DNA of 64,000 nt from Strix aluco (taxonomy: Eukaryota; Chordata; Aves; Strigiformes; Strigidae): positions 28,321,029-28,385,028 of the forward strand of contig NC_133933.1 of the NCBI RefSeq assembly GCF_031877795.1, read 5' to 3'. A program made the translations under genes and the position numbers. Within the stretch, counting starts at the first letter, position 1; each line of letters begins with the position of its first letter. The notes under the pieces are model-generated. The model was not told the DNA's origin. It searched no databases and saw only the letters and a program-made list of their open reading frames with translations. This document shows, in pieces, positions 41,401 to 52,140 of this stretch.

Positions 41401-41646
41401 TCTGCAGAAGGTTACCAGCAGCCGCGGGAGAACTGGCAGGACAGCAGGTCAGAGCTCCCCGCACCTCCCTCAGTGAGAAGACGGAGCAATTGCCATCAGC
41501 TCTGTAGCACATGACAGGAGAAACTGCAGCCTGCAAGTTTTTGAAACAAAACAGCAAGAAACACAACTCAAGGTACAGCAACCAAAGAGCATTATTTTTA
41601 ATATCAAGAAAAAAAATAGTTATTTCTGTGCTGGGCAAGTCAAGCC

Positions 41647-41652
41647 TTTATT
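41647..41652 (-). terminator. KCNK2: Candidate KCNK2 polyadenylation signal (AATAAA), most distal
   Basis: A minus-strand AATAAA within GCAATAAAGGC, about 150 bp beyond the previous signal. Downstream minus-strand sequence is richer in G and T (CTTGACTTGCCC, then a C/T-rich stretch), so this is an equally plausible cleavage signal. The two may be alternatives. Confidence 0.4.
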
Positions 41653-41796
41653 GCTAAACCAGCTTAAATTAAAGCAGGTGGCAAACTGCTATACTCTGTA
41701 ACCAATGAAAGCACAAAAATCAGTTTCACAAATTATTTCTTAGCATTCCAGTTGTAGCAAGCAGGAGATTCAGAAAAGCTTATTTTAATTAAAAAC

Positions 41797-41802
41797 TTTA
41801 TT
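41797..41802 (-). terminator. KCNK2: Candidate KCNK2 polyadenylation signal (AATAAA), distal
   Basis: A canonical AATAAA on the minus strand within GAAAAATAAAGTTT lies 1.83 kb after the stop codon. It is in a very A/T-rich context without an obvious strong GT-rich element, so usage is uncertain. Confidence 0.4.
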
Positions 41803-41961
41803 TTTCATTACAATTCACAGTTTATACATGGCAAGATGAACCCTTGCCATGTGGACATTCAGAACACTGTGCTGGGGAGACAAGGGTCTTTGTTATAAGA
41901 GCATTGCTCGGTGCTGTCATGGAACTTCCTTAGATTTAAAAGCATACTCTCTGTAAATGTT

Positions 41962-42000
41962 AATTGACTGATATTTACACTGAATTGACTGAATTTACAT
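41962..42000. repeat. Imperfect 21-bp direct repeat in the KCNK2 3' UTR
   Basis: Two copies begin AATTGACTGA at 41962 and 41983, and each continues with ATTTACA, with a one-base difference in spacing. The first copy contains the Pumilio-like site on the minus strand. Confidence 0.7.
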
Positions 42001-42783
42001 ATTAACTTATATTTATTAGAAAACAAGCTAAGCATCCAAAAACATTAACATTCATATCTTGCATGTTATCTAATGGTCAGAGATGCTGTAAGATTTGCCA
42101 CTTGAATCATGCCCAATCAGCAAAGTCCCATTCTTTAATTTACACAGAGCCTAAATTATTCTTTAAGGCCTGTTCTATTCATTTTCTGTACAGCCAGGTT
42201 ACAATAGACTAACATAAGAAAAGAATGCAAAATTATCCATTCCATCCTGCATTTCTTCTGAATCTCATGTACACCTATAAGCAAAACAGAAGATACAAAA
42301 TTAAAGTTAATGTGTTTTCTTTCCTTAAAACCAATAAAGAAAACCCATAGTCTGGTTTAGATCTGCTGCTCGTCAGCCTATCCTGTCTGAACAATCATCG
42401 GTATTCAGATTGTGCTATTTATCAGCTCTTCTTCATGCCTGCACTTATATTCCGAGCCATCTCTATTTGAAATGTAGAAAGTCACAGTGATACCAGTTTC
42501 AATTGCATTCCCACATTAGTCACAGCTCCGGCACAGGCAGCCACGGTACAGTGTGACATTCAGGAAAGCACTCCAGCAGGATTCCTGGGTAAAATATCAT
42601 ATGGCGTCTGGTGTGACTTGACTTAAAGAGGAAGTTAAGAATCCTTTTCATAGAGCAAATATCCGGCAGAAGGTTTATGCTTATTTTTAAAAAATCGCTG
42701 TATTTTTCTGCATTGTTTTCTGGATGTGGTTATTAGAATACAGCAATTAAAAGCCTCTCCTGCCTCTCCTCAAAATAGTAATT

Positions 42784-42789
42784 TTTATT
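42784..42789 (-). terminator. KCNK2: Candidate proximal KCNK2 polyadenylation signal
   Basis: A minus-strand AATAAA within GCAAATAAAAATT, about 845 bp after the stop. It would give a short-UTR isoform if used. Support is the hexamer only. Confidence 0.25.
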
Positions 42790-43633
42790 TGCTCTTGTCA
42801 TCTACCAAATAATTTAGCGATAGATAAGCTGCAGATTTTTTGGTACATCTGACGCAGAGAAAAACAACTGCTGAACACTGCTTGAAAAAATAAGACCCGA
42901 AGAGGGCCTGCAAATTCTACAAGTCAGTGTGAACAAGTATCAGCTGGACCTGAGTAAAACAAAATGCTTCTGGGGGACATGTTTGCAACTTTTGAAACTG
43001 CAGTGCCTTTAAATTTAGAGCTAAGAACATCATTTGATGATTGTTGAGTTTTGGCATTCATTCATGCTGGTTGGTATCTTCACGACAGACACCTTTAAAA
43101 CACCTTCAAATGAAATACACTTCTCATGCAAAAAAAACCAAACAAACAAAAACCGTACAGGAACTGTAGAGGTTCTGGTTCTTCAAAAGATAAGGCACTG
43201 ACAAAAATTTCTTAGGTAAAAGGCTGCATAAGAATTTCTTGCCATTTACAAATGTGTTGTAGTCCAGAAATGGTCCATTCCTAGGCTCAGTAAGGTAGAC
43301 CCTGAAATTTTAAGGACTGATCCCTCAAAGCTACATTGTTACCATAGACAAGTGTGATTCATTCTTGAGGCCATATGGCACATTAGGAGAAGTGAAAAAC
43401 AGTCTGGGCAGATAAAGGCAGAAGACGTTGCTTGTTCCAGCATCTTTCGATAACAGAAGTGCCATTCTTTGTGTCTTTGAAGAGATGCGATGGTAACTCT
43501 GGACTGTAGTTTCTGTGGAACTCATGCACACATATAAAATGCTATTAGCATTGATCATTGATAGGGTGGAGAAAAAAGGTGTATGGCTAGTCTAAGCCAA
43601 GAGCTTCTCAAGGACTGGGATCCAAAGTCATGG

Positions 43634-43951
43634 CTACTTAATGTTTTCAATAACGGCTATCTCTTCTGCTGCACAGTGCGGAGTCAAACCATTCATGTAA
43701 ATGCTGTCTGTCTTTGTTAGAGCTGGCAAGATGTCCTTCTCACTGGTTAGATGGTTGACTGACAAGGTTCTCTTGCAGGGAGTCAGGTCTTGGTTGTGGT
43801 TGACGGCAAGTTCTGCAGAGAGCTTCCTTTTGATAGAGGTAGCCCGCTGGAACTTGTCATAGATCTCTACACTCAGGCGCCTTCGAGTTTCTTTGAACTC
43901 TGCGGTGACGTTGGCTGTCCACTCTGCAGCATGGGCTCTGAATTCCCCTAC
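43634..43951 (-). CDS. KCNK2: KCNK2 (TREK-1) last coding exon, cytosolic C-terminal tail
   Basis: This exon encodes the last 105 residues of TREK-1, a mechano-, lipid-, heat- and pH-gated two-pore potassium channel of the plasma membrane. The frame opens [11 protein letters not shown] and ends IAVIENIK before a TAG stop at 43634-43636. The acceptor is a pyrimidine-rich tract ending CTGCAG next to 43951, phase 0. Using the usual 411-residue numbering, this is residues 307-411. The tail keeps the RRRLS motif whose serine is the PKA site S333, and the KRKLS serine that is the PKG site S351. The basic cluster RRR and the R of EFRAH belong to the region known to bind membrane phosphoinositide. The paralogue KCNK10 has a different, longer tail, so KCNK2 is secure. 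Several conservative substitutions lie in the distal third (e.g. NHNQDL, SEKDIL) relative to the mammalian protein as I remember it. An ATG-initiated extension of this frame to 44011 is intronic. Confidence 0.97.
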   Translation of the reverse strand, partial: VGEFRAHAAEWTANVTAEFKETRRRLSVEIYDKFQRATSIKRKLSAELAVNHNQDLTPCKRTLSVNHLTSEKDILPALTKTDSIYMNGLTPHCAAEEIAVIENIK

Positions 43952-46900
43952 CTGCAGCAAAACAATGAGAAAAAAAAAAGGATGCCTTACTGGGCTGAGG
44001 ACTCTAGACACTGTTTAGGCTCAAGAGCCCAGTGGGAGAGCAATGTGGCTTTGGGCTGGCAAAGAGATGCCGCTGCTGCCAGCACAGATTTCTCAAGCTG
44101 CAGACTCACTCTTTTATTGATAGCAACTAAACAAGATGAAATGTTGCACTAGTAGAGTTAACAACAATTCCAAAACCACAATAAAAATCTCTTCTATTAA
44201 ATATTTTTTCTTTAATTATAGGCAGTCAGCAACACAGGGAAGCTGCAGAGCCCCAACAGCTGCACAGTACCCAGCTGGTCAGGGGATGCTGAAATCCCAG
44301 CAATCCAGGCTGTGTTATGTATTGTTACTAGGGTGCAGGGTTATTTATGAGCACTTTTACTGTCTCTGGAAAGATCCCTAGAAGACTTGGCAAAGAATTT
44401 TCTAAATTTAGACAGAAAAGCTTTTTTAAAGGAAAACATCAGCTGCTTGTATTCCCTCTTTTCTGTGCTTGCTCAAATGTAGCACCAATAGAGCAACAGG
44501 TTCAGTCATGTCAGCAACATGTCTTCTTACCACCCTGACTCCACTGAAATGACATACTGAAAAGCAGCATGAAAACAATTGCTGAGTGGGACTCCGGGAA
44601 CCGTTACCGATCCCGCCCAGAAGAAACAGCCTGCCAGTCACCGCACGTGGCTGCTGTACAATTACCATACAGCTGGAAGGGGGTATTTCCCTGCTATGCA
44701 CAGATCTCCAGGCAGATTGGCTGCCAGGTGCTAGTTTGTACCGTTGCTACCATTTCATGAGTGTATGTAATCCCTGCTGCCCACTCAGTTCCTGTGCTCT
44801 AACTCTGTATGTCCTTATATTGACTGCCTTTACGGCAAAGGCTGATCCACTTTCACTAGAAACCACCATAATTTTTACTCCTTAAGACTTCTGTCCACTA
44901 TTTCAGTGTTTCAGTACTAGGAAAACTGGAACATCCCATGAGCCTAAGCTCTGAGGGTAGGGCTGAGGAGGGAGAGGAAGACAGCTGCTGGCACAGAATC
45001 CCAAATTATCCTTATTCTTCCTCAGATATGGCATGAAGTAGACTGAGCAACTCACCCAGATAATAGTCTGAGGTGAAATATGATAATTTATAAGCTATTT
45101 ATATTTTTGCTCTTGTATTTCAACCAAACCACTGTTACAATATTAAATAAATTATATAGGTAATTAAAGCAGGCCCCTTTTGAGGACATTATCTCATTCT
45201 AACTGCAAAGGAAAGAGATTGTTTCTCTTTAAATCTCTGCTTTGTAGGCAGTTTAATAGTTGGAAGGTACAGCACAGGGAAGATAGACTGCTGATAAATA
45301 TAACTCCAAAGCAAAGCATTTCAGAAGAATTACCCCACTTAAATAAATTAGTCTAATTGGTACTGCTCAGTCCAGAATTTCAATCATTGGCAAGCAAGCT
45401 TAGACTTGGTGAGCAGGAACAAATTTTTTTTAAAATGAACACAGAGAAATATGGGGGGTAAGCCATCAGAGAAAAGCGGCCACAGGCTTAGTCATGCTTT
45501 GCAGTGCAGTGGAAAACAGCAATATAATGAAAGTAAAAAATAATCAGCTCACCCAGGAGTGACAGGGTTTCAGGAAAGCTTTCCCCCTCCAGAAACAAAA
45601 CAAAAAGATCTCTTTACCCAGGGGTCATTTTATTACATTTATCTCAGCTTCAGTGAATTACATGGATGCCTAATGTGGATCCATTATGTATATTTTCTAA
45701 AACAATGATTATTATCTGTAATACACAGAGGACTCACCCAGCTGAATGATTATTAGTATTGAAATTGTGCAATTAGGATCAGACACACTGCACTTCAGAT
45801 CTGAAAATAATGAAATCTGTAATGCTGAAACATTTCAGCTGCTACAATATTTTTATGTGTAGTAAACAAGTAATTAAAATATGATAAGCTGTATCAGTGC
45901 ACACTCTGGGGCAGCTTTGTCCTTCTCCAAAGCTTTACTAAAGGCAGGCTGCTCAGATTCTGGAGCATGCTTCTGTCCAGGGGAGCAAAGAGCCAGTATA
46001 CAGGTTCCTATTTTACCCTACACATTTGTAGCCCTCACCAGCTGTGTGAGCATTTGCCAGACCAGTTATTTTGCTGGTCCTGATAACATCAAGGGATGTT
46101 ACCAGACTGGTAGCTTTAAATTGTGTCTTGGCAACCTACTGGAAGCTACAAGCATCTTGAACTGTCTCCCCCTATGATTTTTAACCTTCCTTTTACTAGT
46201 GGTTTCAGTTCCCAGTTCTGTCATGTTTCCCCAGCAAAGAAAAAACAGCTGACCATGCTTCTGATGAAAGCAAGTCTACATAACCTCTAGGACAGGCTCA
46301 GAATTCCCTCACCAGCCCACCTCACTGCATGCTGGTGATGGACCTGTCTTGCACAGGGCAAGCTGCTATATTTTAACTCTTGTGCATGTAAGTTATTCAG
46401 GAGAATTTTAAAATTGTAGTTGTTAGGATATTGGATGACTAAATTCTAATTGGATTTATTTTGAAATGCAAGTTTATGCAGCCAGCTGAAGAACATCATT
46501 AAATATGCCTTTGGAGATGGGGTCATGCTCCAGTTTAGGTAATGTGGAACATGAACATGGTGGACTCAGTTCTATATACCCATAGACCATAGCTATGATG
46601 CTTCTTGGTACAATTTCAGATTTACATTAAAATCATAGAAAAAAAATTAAAAATGCAGGGCTATTGCTAAGCAGAATTGAAATGCATTAGTAGTAAAACA
46701 GAGGTAACAGGCACAGCATGAGAAACTAGAAGTTCAGAGCTGTGTGAACTGTGCGTGCCCCAAATTACTGCTTTCAGCCCCTAGCTTTTGTGTGAACTGA
46801 AATGCACTCCAAAAAAATGTTATCTCTTCAGAACAAAACCCTTAATTCCATAATACTTAAGGACTCAAGCACAAAAGGTTATAGGAAAAGAAATGTGCAG

Positions 46901-48429
46901 TTTTTAACTACCCATGTACATAAGCAACTCGTTCTTATAATTTGATCTCTCCTTTATCCATAGGGACATTTCTGTATATGTTCAGGTTCTTTCTGTCCTT
47001 AGGGTATGACATTTTATCATACTTCATTACAGCTCCTCTTCATCTGGGGGCTGACAGTCACAAAATGTCTTATGCAAAGTGACTGAAATGCCAGTTGTCT
47101 ATGCTGCCCAAAAAAAAAAATCTTAACATACCTATCTACTGTAATAATTGTTTACTTTTCTCCAATTCTCTTGCCTCATTACAGCACACAGCTCTGTAGA
47201 CTCCATAGCTGTCATAGTTGGGGGCAATGTGACACAAGGCTGAGGCCTCTTAGTCACAGAAATTATTGACAACTAAGCACTTTACATAAGGCTTAATGAC
47301 ACAAAATATTTCAAAAGTAATAGGAAAAACATGTCACACTGATAGCACCTGACTCAGCCATACACTAGGCAGCACTAATCTGGTGATGCTTCTCATTCCT
47401 AACCTTTGGGGAATAGAAATGCCACCAGTAATGAGGACACAGTCCCTAGCCCAGCTCCAAGACTGACTTCCTCCACATCAAAACCCAAACTAGACTGCAA
47501 GGTGTTAGATGTATTTCACAAGGAGTATCAACTCTAACCTACTAACATTGTACTTTGAACGTCAGCAGCTAGTAACTTTATTAGGTATTTATGAAGCAAT
47601 ACCCTACTGCCTTATGAGTCCAGGGAAGACAGGTCTCAATGACAAATTCTCAAGAAATACAGTAACAGTAACACAACTAAATATTCCACTCAGCACACTT
47701 CACCACAGAAAAAAACATATACCTTTCTATCGAATAAACAGCATTGATTCAATTCCTTGCACAGCACAGGCTGCCTGGCCTCCAGCTACCACTGCAGATG
47801 GGCCTGGATATCGCAAACATTCTGCATCACATCTGACAGCCCCATGGGGATGTCTCAAATACCACAGGTCATGTCTAGTGGCATCCCTAAATGTCTATGT
47901 TAACGTGCCTCTCTCTACCTGTGGTGGAAATGTCACATTTATTCTGTTAGGATATAATGAGGAATAGGCTCTGAACAATTTTGAAGTGTGTCTGCTCATT
48001 CCTGTTAAAGCCACTTTAGATTTTGGGGGGACTTGTCTGTTTTTAGCTATACATCAAAAAAATACTGCATGAACTTCTGAATGACCAAACAGTTCCCAGG
48101 CTGTGCACATACATTATCACCAGTGTCATTTAGTGACAGACATAATGAGTTTGACAGAACTAGGAAAAAAACATGGACATCAAGCAACCATTTCTTCACC
48201 TTCTCCTGCCAAAACCCAAAACCAAAACTCATCTAAATTAATAATGACCTAAAACTGGCTCTCAGCCAATATCGCTGGTGAGACCAAAACACTCTATTCA
48301 TTTTCATCTCCACCATGTTTTAGCTTTCTCACTGTTTAGCTGAGCTTCGTGCTTGGATAGAGGCCAATAGCATAACCCAGAATGGAAGTATGTCCAAGGG
48401 GATGCTACTGTTAAAAGAAAAAAAAATTT

Positions 48430-48459
48430 GAAGATACTGAAGCACCTGCTTCAGTCTTC
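48430..48459. repeat. Hairpin with 12-bp stem and 4-base loop, in KCNK2 intron
   Basis: Arms GAAG-at-ACTGAAGC and GCTTCAGTCTTC enclose the loop ACCT. The stem is continuous except for a two-base bulge (AT at 48434-48435). It is too short for a typical microRNA precursor. Confidence 0.7.
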
Positions 48460-50229
48460 AGTACCTTCACTCTAATTTCTTATACTTGTCAGAATTTTGC
48501 AGATGTTTCTGGACCCTCCGCTCACAACAGATATCCAAGTAATTATACAAACAGAATTGCCCACCATGCAGGAAGACCACTCATCCTATTAAGTGTGGTC
48601 TGGACAGCACAAGCCATGTAGCCATAACCTTTACATGAGTAATCTGTACTTTGAATTAAGCCACATCTGTGGTCTAACAGAAAAAAACACAACCCTAATT
48701 AAGGTTGTCCTTAAATAGACCAAAATGAATACACACTTGTCTAACTTTGCCTTAGATTTGCTCCTGTCTCTCAAGGAGATTCTTGAAAAAAACAACTTTA
48801 CAGTATAACCAGTTAATCTATTTCTACTCACAAAGTGGGAAGAAAGATACCCTGCTTGGATAGAACTCAGATATATGACATGAAAGTTATAATATACTTG
48901 GGAGGAGCTAAACCACTAAGTACAAATTAAGAAAAAAAATACCATTATATGCGCTCTGCAAGAAAATTAAAATATATATTTCTAAATAATGTGTGTAGCT
49001 TCTTCTGTCGTAGCTGTACTTTATGTTGTTTCCCTTTGGTATACAGGGCTCATACATTTTAGGATGGCCGTGTTACTGCAAGCCAAAAAAAATGAATTAA
49101 AGAGCAAGTAGATGAGCTGGAGATACCCATCTGACTGCATTTTAAGAAAAAAAAAGTGGCCTTCCTTACAGACATTCTTAACACTCTACATGTTTCTCAG
49201 TACATAATTTCTAACATTTATCCCTAATGCATTCTCCAAAGTTTTGCAGCTTCATTTTTCCTCTCCAATGTACTTTTTCTGTTACTTAAAAATAACACAT
49301 CCAATTAACCTCTCCATGATATGCTACTCAGAGACAAAACTAGAAAGAGCATGTACATGTCACATTATCCAGGCAGCAGGGTAGAGTACATAACATTTTG
49401 TCTTAGCTTTCAAGAAACTCATCCAGCGTTCGCAAAAATTGCTCTCAAAGTCCCACTTAAAAATCAAAATTGAAAAAAAAGTAGGTACATAGAGGGTTGA
49501 TGGGTTTAACAATGCAGCTGTTGGGTGGGTTGAGTCCTGCGTGGGTAGGAGGGTTTGTCTATCTGCCATCTCACTTTCCTGCAGTTTTGGGCAAGCATAC
49601 GCCACCTCTTCCCACCTCAGCTACTCTTGCCCGCAAATTTATGTTCAACTACATCCATTTTCTATAGGCTAGAGAAGACTGGAGTGCAGAAGAGAAAAAG
49701 ACAAGTTTCACAGACATTTTTATTGAAGCCTGTGCATTTCCTGTACATTAAGGGAATTTCATTTATAGTCTAACTAAATAAATTCCCATCCTAATTATCT
49801 GGCTTTCAGTATTTCTGTAGTTACAACATTATTAGTAAGTACTCAAATGCCATTGTGCTGTAATCTGTGGACAGGTATTTACAGAAGATTGTGCTCTACT
49901 TGTCTTTAAAGGTAACAGAAAACAGTAACAAAATGCAACATAAAAACACCACAGGCACTAATGAGATACCTATGCTGAACTCTCCCAGGAGTTTAACCAC
50001 TATATCTTTTATTCCTTCATTCTGTCAGGACCTCAGCTCCGTAGCTGTACTATTCTACACCAGGTCTTTAAGCTACCAGACTTTCATTTCAAAGTGGATG
50101 GCACAAATGAAGTGATCATCTTTTTTGTTTCCCTGACTGGTATACATGTGCCTCTTTTTCAGGCAAATATTAGAGGAGAAAAGATTCTATTTTGTGAAAT
50201 TGCCATCTTCTGGAGTAACATTTAAATTA

Positions 50230-50480
50230 CATAGACAGTTGTATTTTTGTAGCCATGGTGGTCATAAACATTTTGGGAACAATGCTGTCCCATGGGAAAT
50301 TGGATTATTCAGTCCTGTAATAAGTAATGTTTGTGAGTTCATTCTGGTGAGCAATGATTGTTTGGTTTCACCCACATAACTTCCATGAGCACATCTGATG
50401 CCTTGGATGAAATAAACCACATTCTCCAATGGGAACGCAGAGAGACCATTAATTTTGATTATTTTTTTGTGGAGGAACAT
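50230..50480 (-). mobile_element. Probable relic of a Penelope-like retroelement: GIY-YIG endonuclease domain
   Basis: The minus-strand frame from 50480 to 50262 (72 codons) contains ENVVYFIQGIRC, then GSYVGETKQSLLTRMNSQ. This fits the GIY-YIG pattern: VVY (residues 21-23), a Cys (30), YVG (35-37) and the catalytic-position Arg (46), then NPISH where these enzymes usually have PVSxHF. The combination VVYxIxC...YVGETxQxLxxRMNSH is characteristic of the C-terminal endonuclease of Penelope-like elements. A stop follows at 50262. Similarity may continue, frame-shifted, as NVTPEDGNFTK to about 50180. No reverse-transcriptase segment is recognisable upstream on the element (higher coordinates). It is a short fossil inside the last KCNK2 intron and in the same orientation as the gene. 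A chance resemblance is less likely but cannot be excluded without a profile search. Confidence 0.6.
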
Positions 50481-51949
50481 CTATGGTGGCAGCTGTGGGA
50501 ATATGTTTTGTGGAGATGTGACAGATGGCAGATGCAGAAATGACCCTTTTGCTCTATCATGGTCTGATTCAACAAAATAAAAACAGGTAGGCTATAAAAT
50601 AAAAAAACCATGTCTACAAAACCAGAAACAAATATACTAAGTCAGCACATTTATTTCTGGAAAAAAGAGGTTAAACCAATATTAACACTCCTATGTTAGG
50701 TACCTCCTCAGAACTATTATGGAATATTGCCCATCAGAAACCTCTTTGCATAGAGCTGCATGTGTATGTCTTTCAATGCTGTACAGAAGTTATTGGCCTG
50801 ATTATCTCAGTCCCTAATGTTCTGCTTTATTAATTACTTCCAAAGACAAAAACTGATGCTGACATTTTTCTGCCAAAATCAGCTGTTCTATTTAGTTGTT
50901 TCATCTACCTCAGAGAGCCATCCAACCTCTCTTTCAACCTGATGAGAGTGAATGACATCCACCTGAATTAACCACAAGAAACTATTTAGGTTTACATAAA
51001 GCTCTACCAGCTGAGCTTAAGGTGACTGAGGAGAACAGCATGTATTCTCTCTGCACTATACAGCCAATGACTTTGCTGCAGACAGAAATAGCAAACGTTA
51101 TAAGAATTATACTAGAAAGACAATGAAAGCCAAGCCACAGGCAGTTGAAAGACTGTCTCAACTTTCTCCCACAGGAAAGAGACAACGACTGTTTCATAAA
51201 CTCACTGGACTTTTTTACCTTATAAAGATATGCTAAGGAAAACAAAAAAAAAAGAAAGGACTTAATTTTGACTTGGTACTGAGTGAGGAATGGCTATTGT
51301 AACTACATGGTCAAGTGCCAGTAAAAACTGTTTATTTCTTAACTTTTTAATGTCAATAGCTGGAGTGATACTTGTGTGAAAAATTAAAGCTCCACTTTTG
51401 TTGTTCAATACTAGTGTTACAACTGCACTCATCCCTTGCAAAGGAAAGTATTCCATAGTTTCTTCAGTCCTTTTTATCCATGACTGCAAAGCAGTTTCCT
51501 CACTGTCAACACAACTTCTTGAAGATGAAAGGGTATGCTGCTGAACTGGCCTTGTCTGGGGACTCATTCACAAGACAACTATCAAATACCTACACACTCA
51601 GTATTACCAACATGTTTTGGAGTCTTTTCATAATATACAAGCACTGAGATTAGATTTAAAAAGTAAAGTCTTCAGGAATGTTAATCATGAAGATGTGGGC
51701 TGAACAGATTCCAGATTGAATATCACTTTGTCTATAGAGTTAAATCACAGATATATTTGTCACAGTAAAGGATTGATTACATCTTGTCTCCAAAAATCAA
51801 GACTTCCTAACGTAAACCATGATAATGTACATTCAGGGAATCTTCATGGGTAATTAACTCCAAGAAATGCCACTGCTATAACTGAGCTCTCTTTAATCAA
51901 TTTCTGTTACTATGAAGTGTAAGTCACTTCCTCCCATTTTATTTTTGCA

Positions 51950-52140
51950 AATTCAACAGCTCTCGCCAGCACATGCAGCACACACTGGAGTCATTTCCAT
52001 CCCCCCGAAGCGTCCAGCCAGCACGGTGAGGCAGGGGGGAACACCGTGGGACAGCACCGTGAGAGAGCAGGGCCAGGCACTGAGAGTGCCCCCCTGCCCT
52101 CGGCAGGCACAGCCTGCTGGAAGTGTATTTAGGCAGCACA
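51950..52140. other. GC-rich patch in KCNK2 intron
   Basis: About 190 bp visibly richer in G and C than the flanks, with several CpGs and repeated CACCGTG motifs (two direct, one inverted as CACGGTG). Open frames run on both strands, as expected in GC-rich DNA, and none is recognised. It could be a regulatory element or an unrecognised insertion. Confidence 0.4.

Larger units (their letters stand above)
35387..41646. other. Intergenic, immediately downstream of KCNK2; no gene recognised
   Basis: AT-rich DNA with a small tandem duplication (37204-37246), an (ACT)5 repeat (38405-38420) and short TA-rich patches near 39420-39485. A GC-richer patch at 41400-41530 on the minus strand is bounded by an acceptor-like CTTGCAG and a GTAACC, which could mimic an exon of a longer KCNK2 transcript or a non-coding RNA. 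No protein family is recognised in it. Confidence 0.55.
41780..43633 (-). other. KCNK2: Probable KCNK2 3' untranslated region
   Basis: This is the sequence directly after the KCNK2 stop, down to the first strong polyadenylation signal cluster. The extent is inferred from AATAAA hexamers on the minus strand: one at 42784-42789, which would give a UTR of about 0.85 kb, one at 41797-41802 (about 1.85 kb), and one slightly beyond at 41647-41652. Within it, 41972-41979 reads TGTAAATA on the minus strand, which matches the Pumilio-binding consensus UGUANAUA, inside an imperfect 21-bp direct repeat (41962-42000). Transcript data would be needed to fix the true end. Confidence 0.6.

Noticed and set aside
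1-41600. Search for the syntenic neighbour KCTD3 or any other downstream gene
   Set aside because: No KCTD3-like or other coding exon was recognised; the neighbour probably lies beyond the left edge, as intergenic distances here are large in other vertebrates.
43952-44011. N-terminal extension of the last KCNK2 exon giving a 125-codon frame with its own ATG
   Set aside because: The extension crosses a clear polypyrimidine tract and CTGCAG acceptor, and KCNK2 similarity begins exactly at the splice site.
47509-47967. 152-codon plus-strand open frame, the longest in the window, starting with ATG in the KCNK2 intron
   Set aside because: No recognisable domain or family. For about 128 kb of six-frame AT-rich sequence, roughly one frame of this length is expected by chance, and it is antisense within an intron.
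49494-49552. Cluster of GGG runs that might form a G-quadruplex
   Set aside because: Two loops are 13 and 18 bases long, beyond the usual limit for stable quadruplexes.
50917-50962. Possible ancient CR1/L3-like 3' segment (CATCCAACCTCTCTTTCAAC)
   Set aside because: Similarity covers only about 45 bases and lacks the terminal repeats; it is too short to call without a search.
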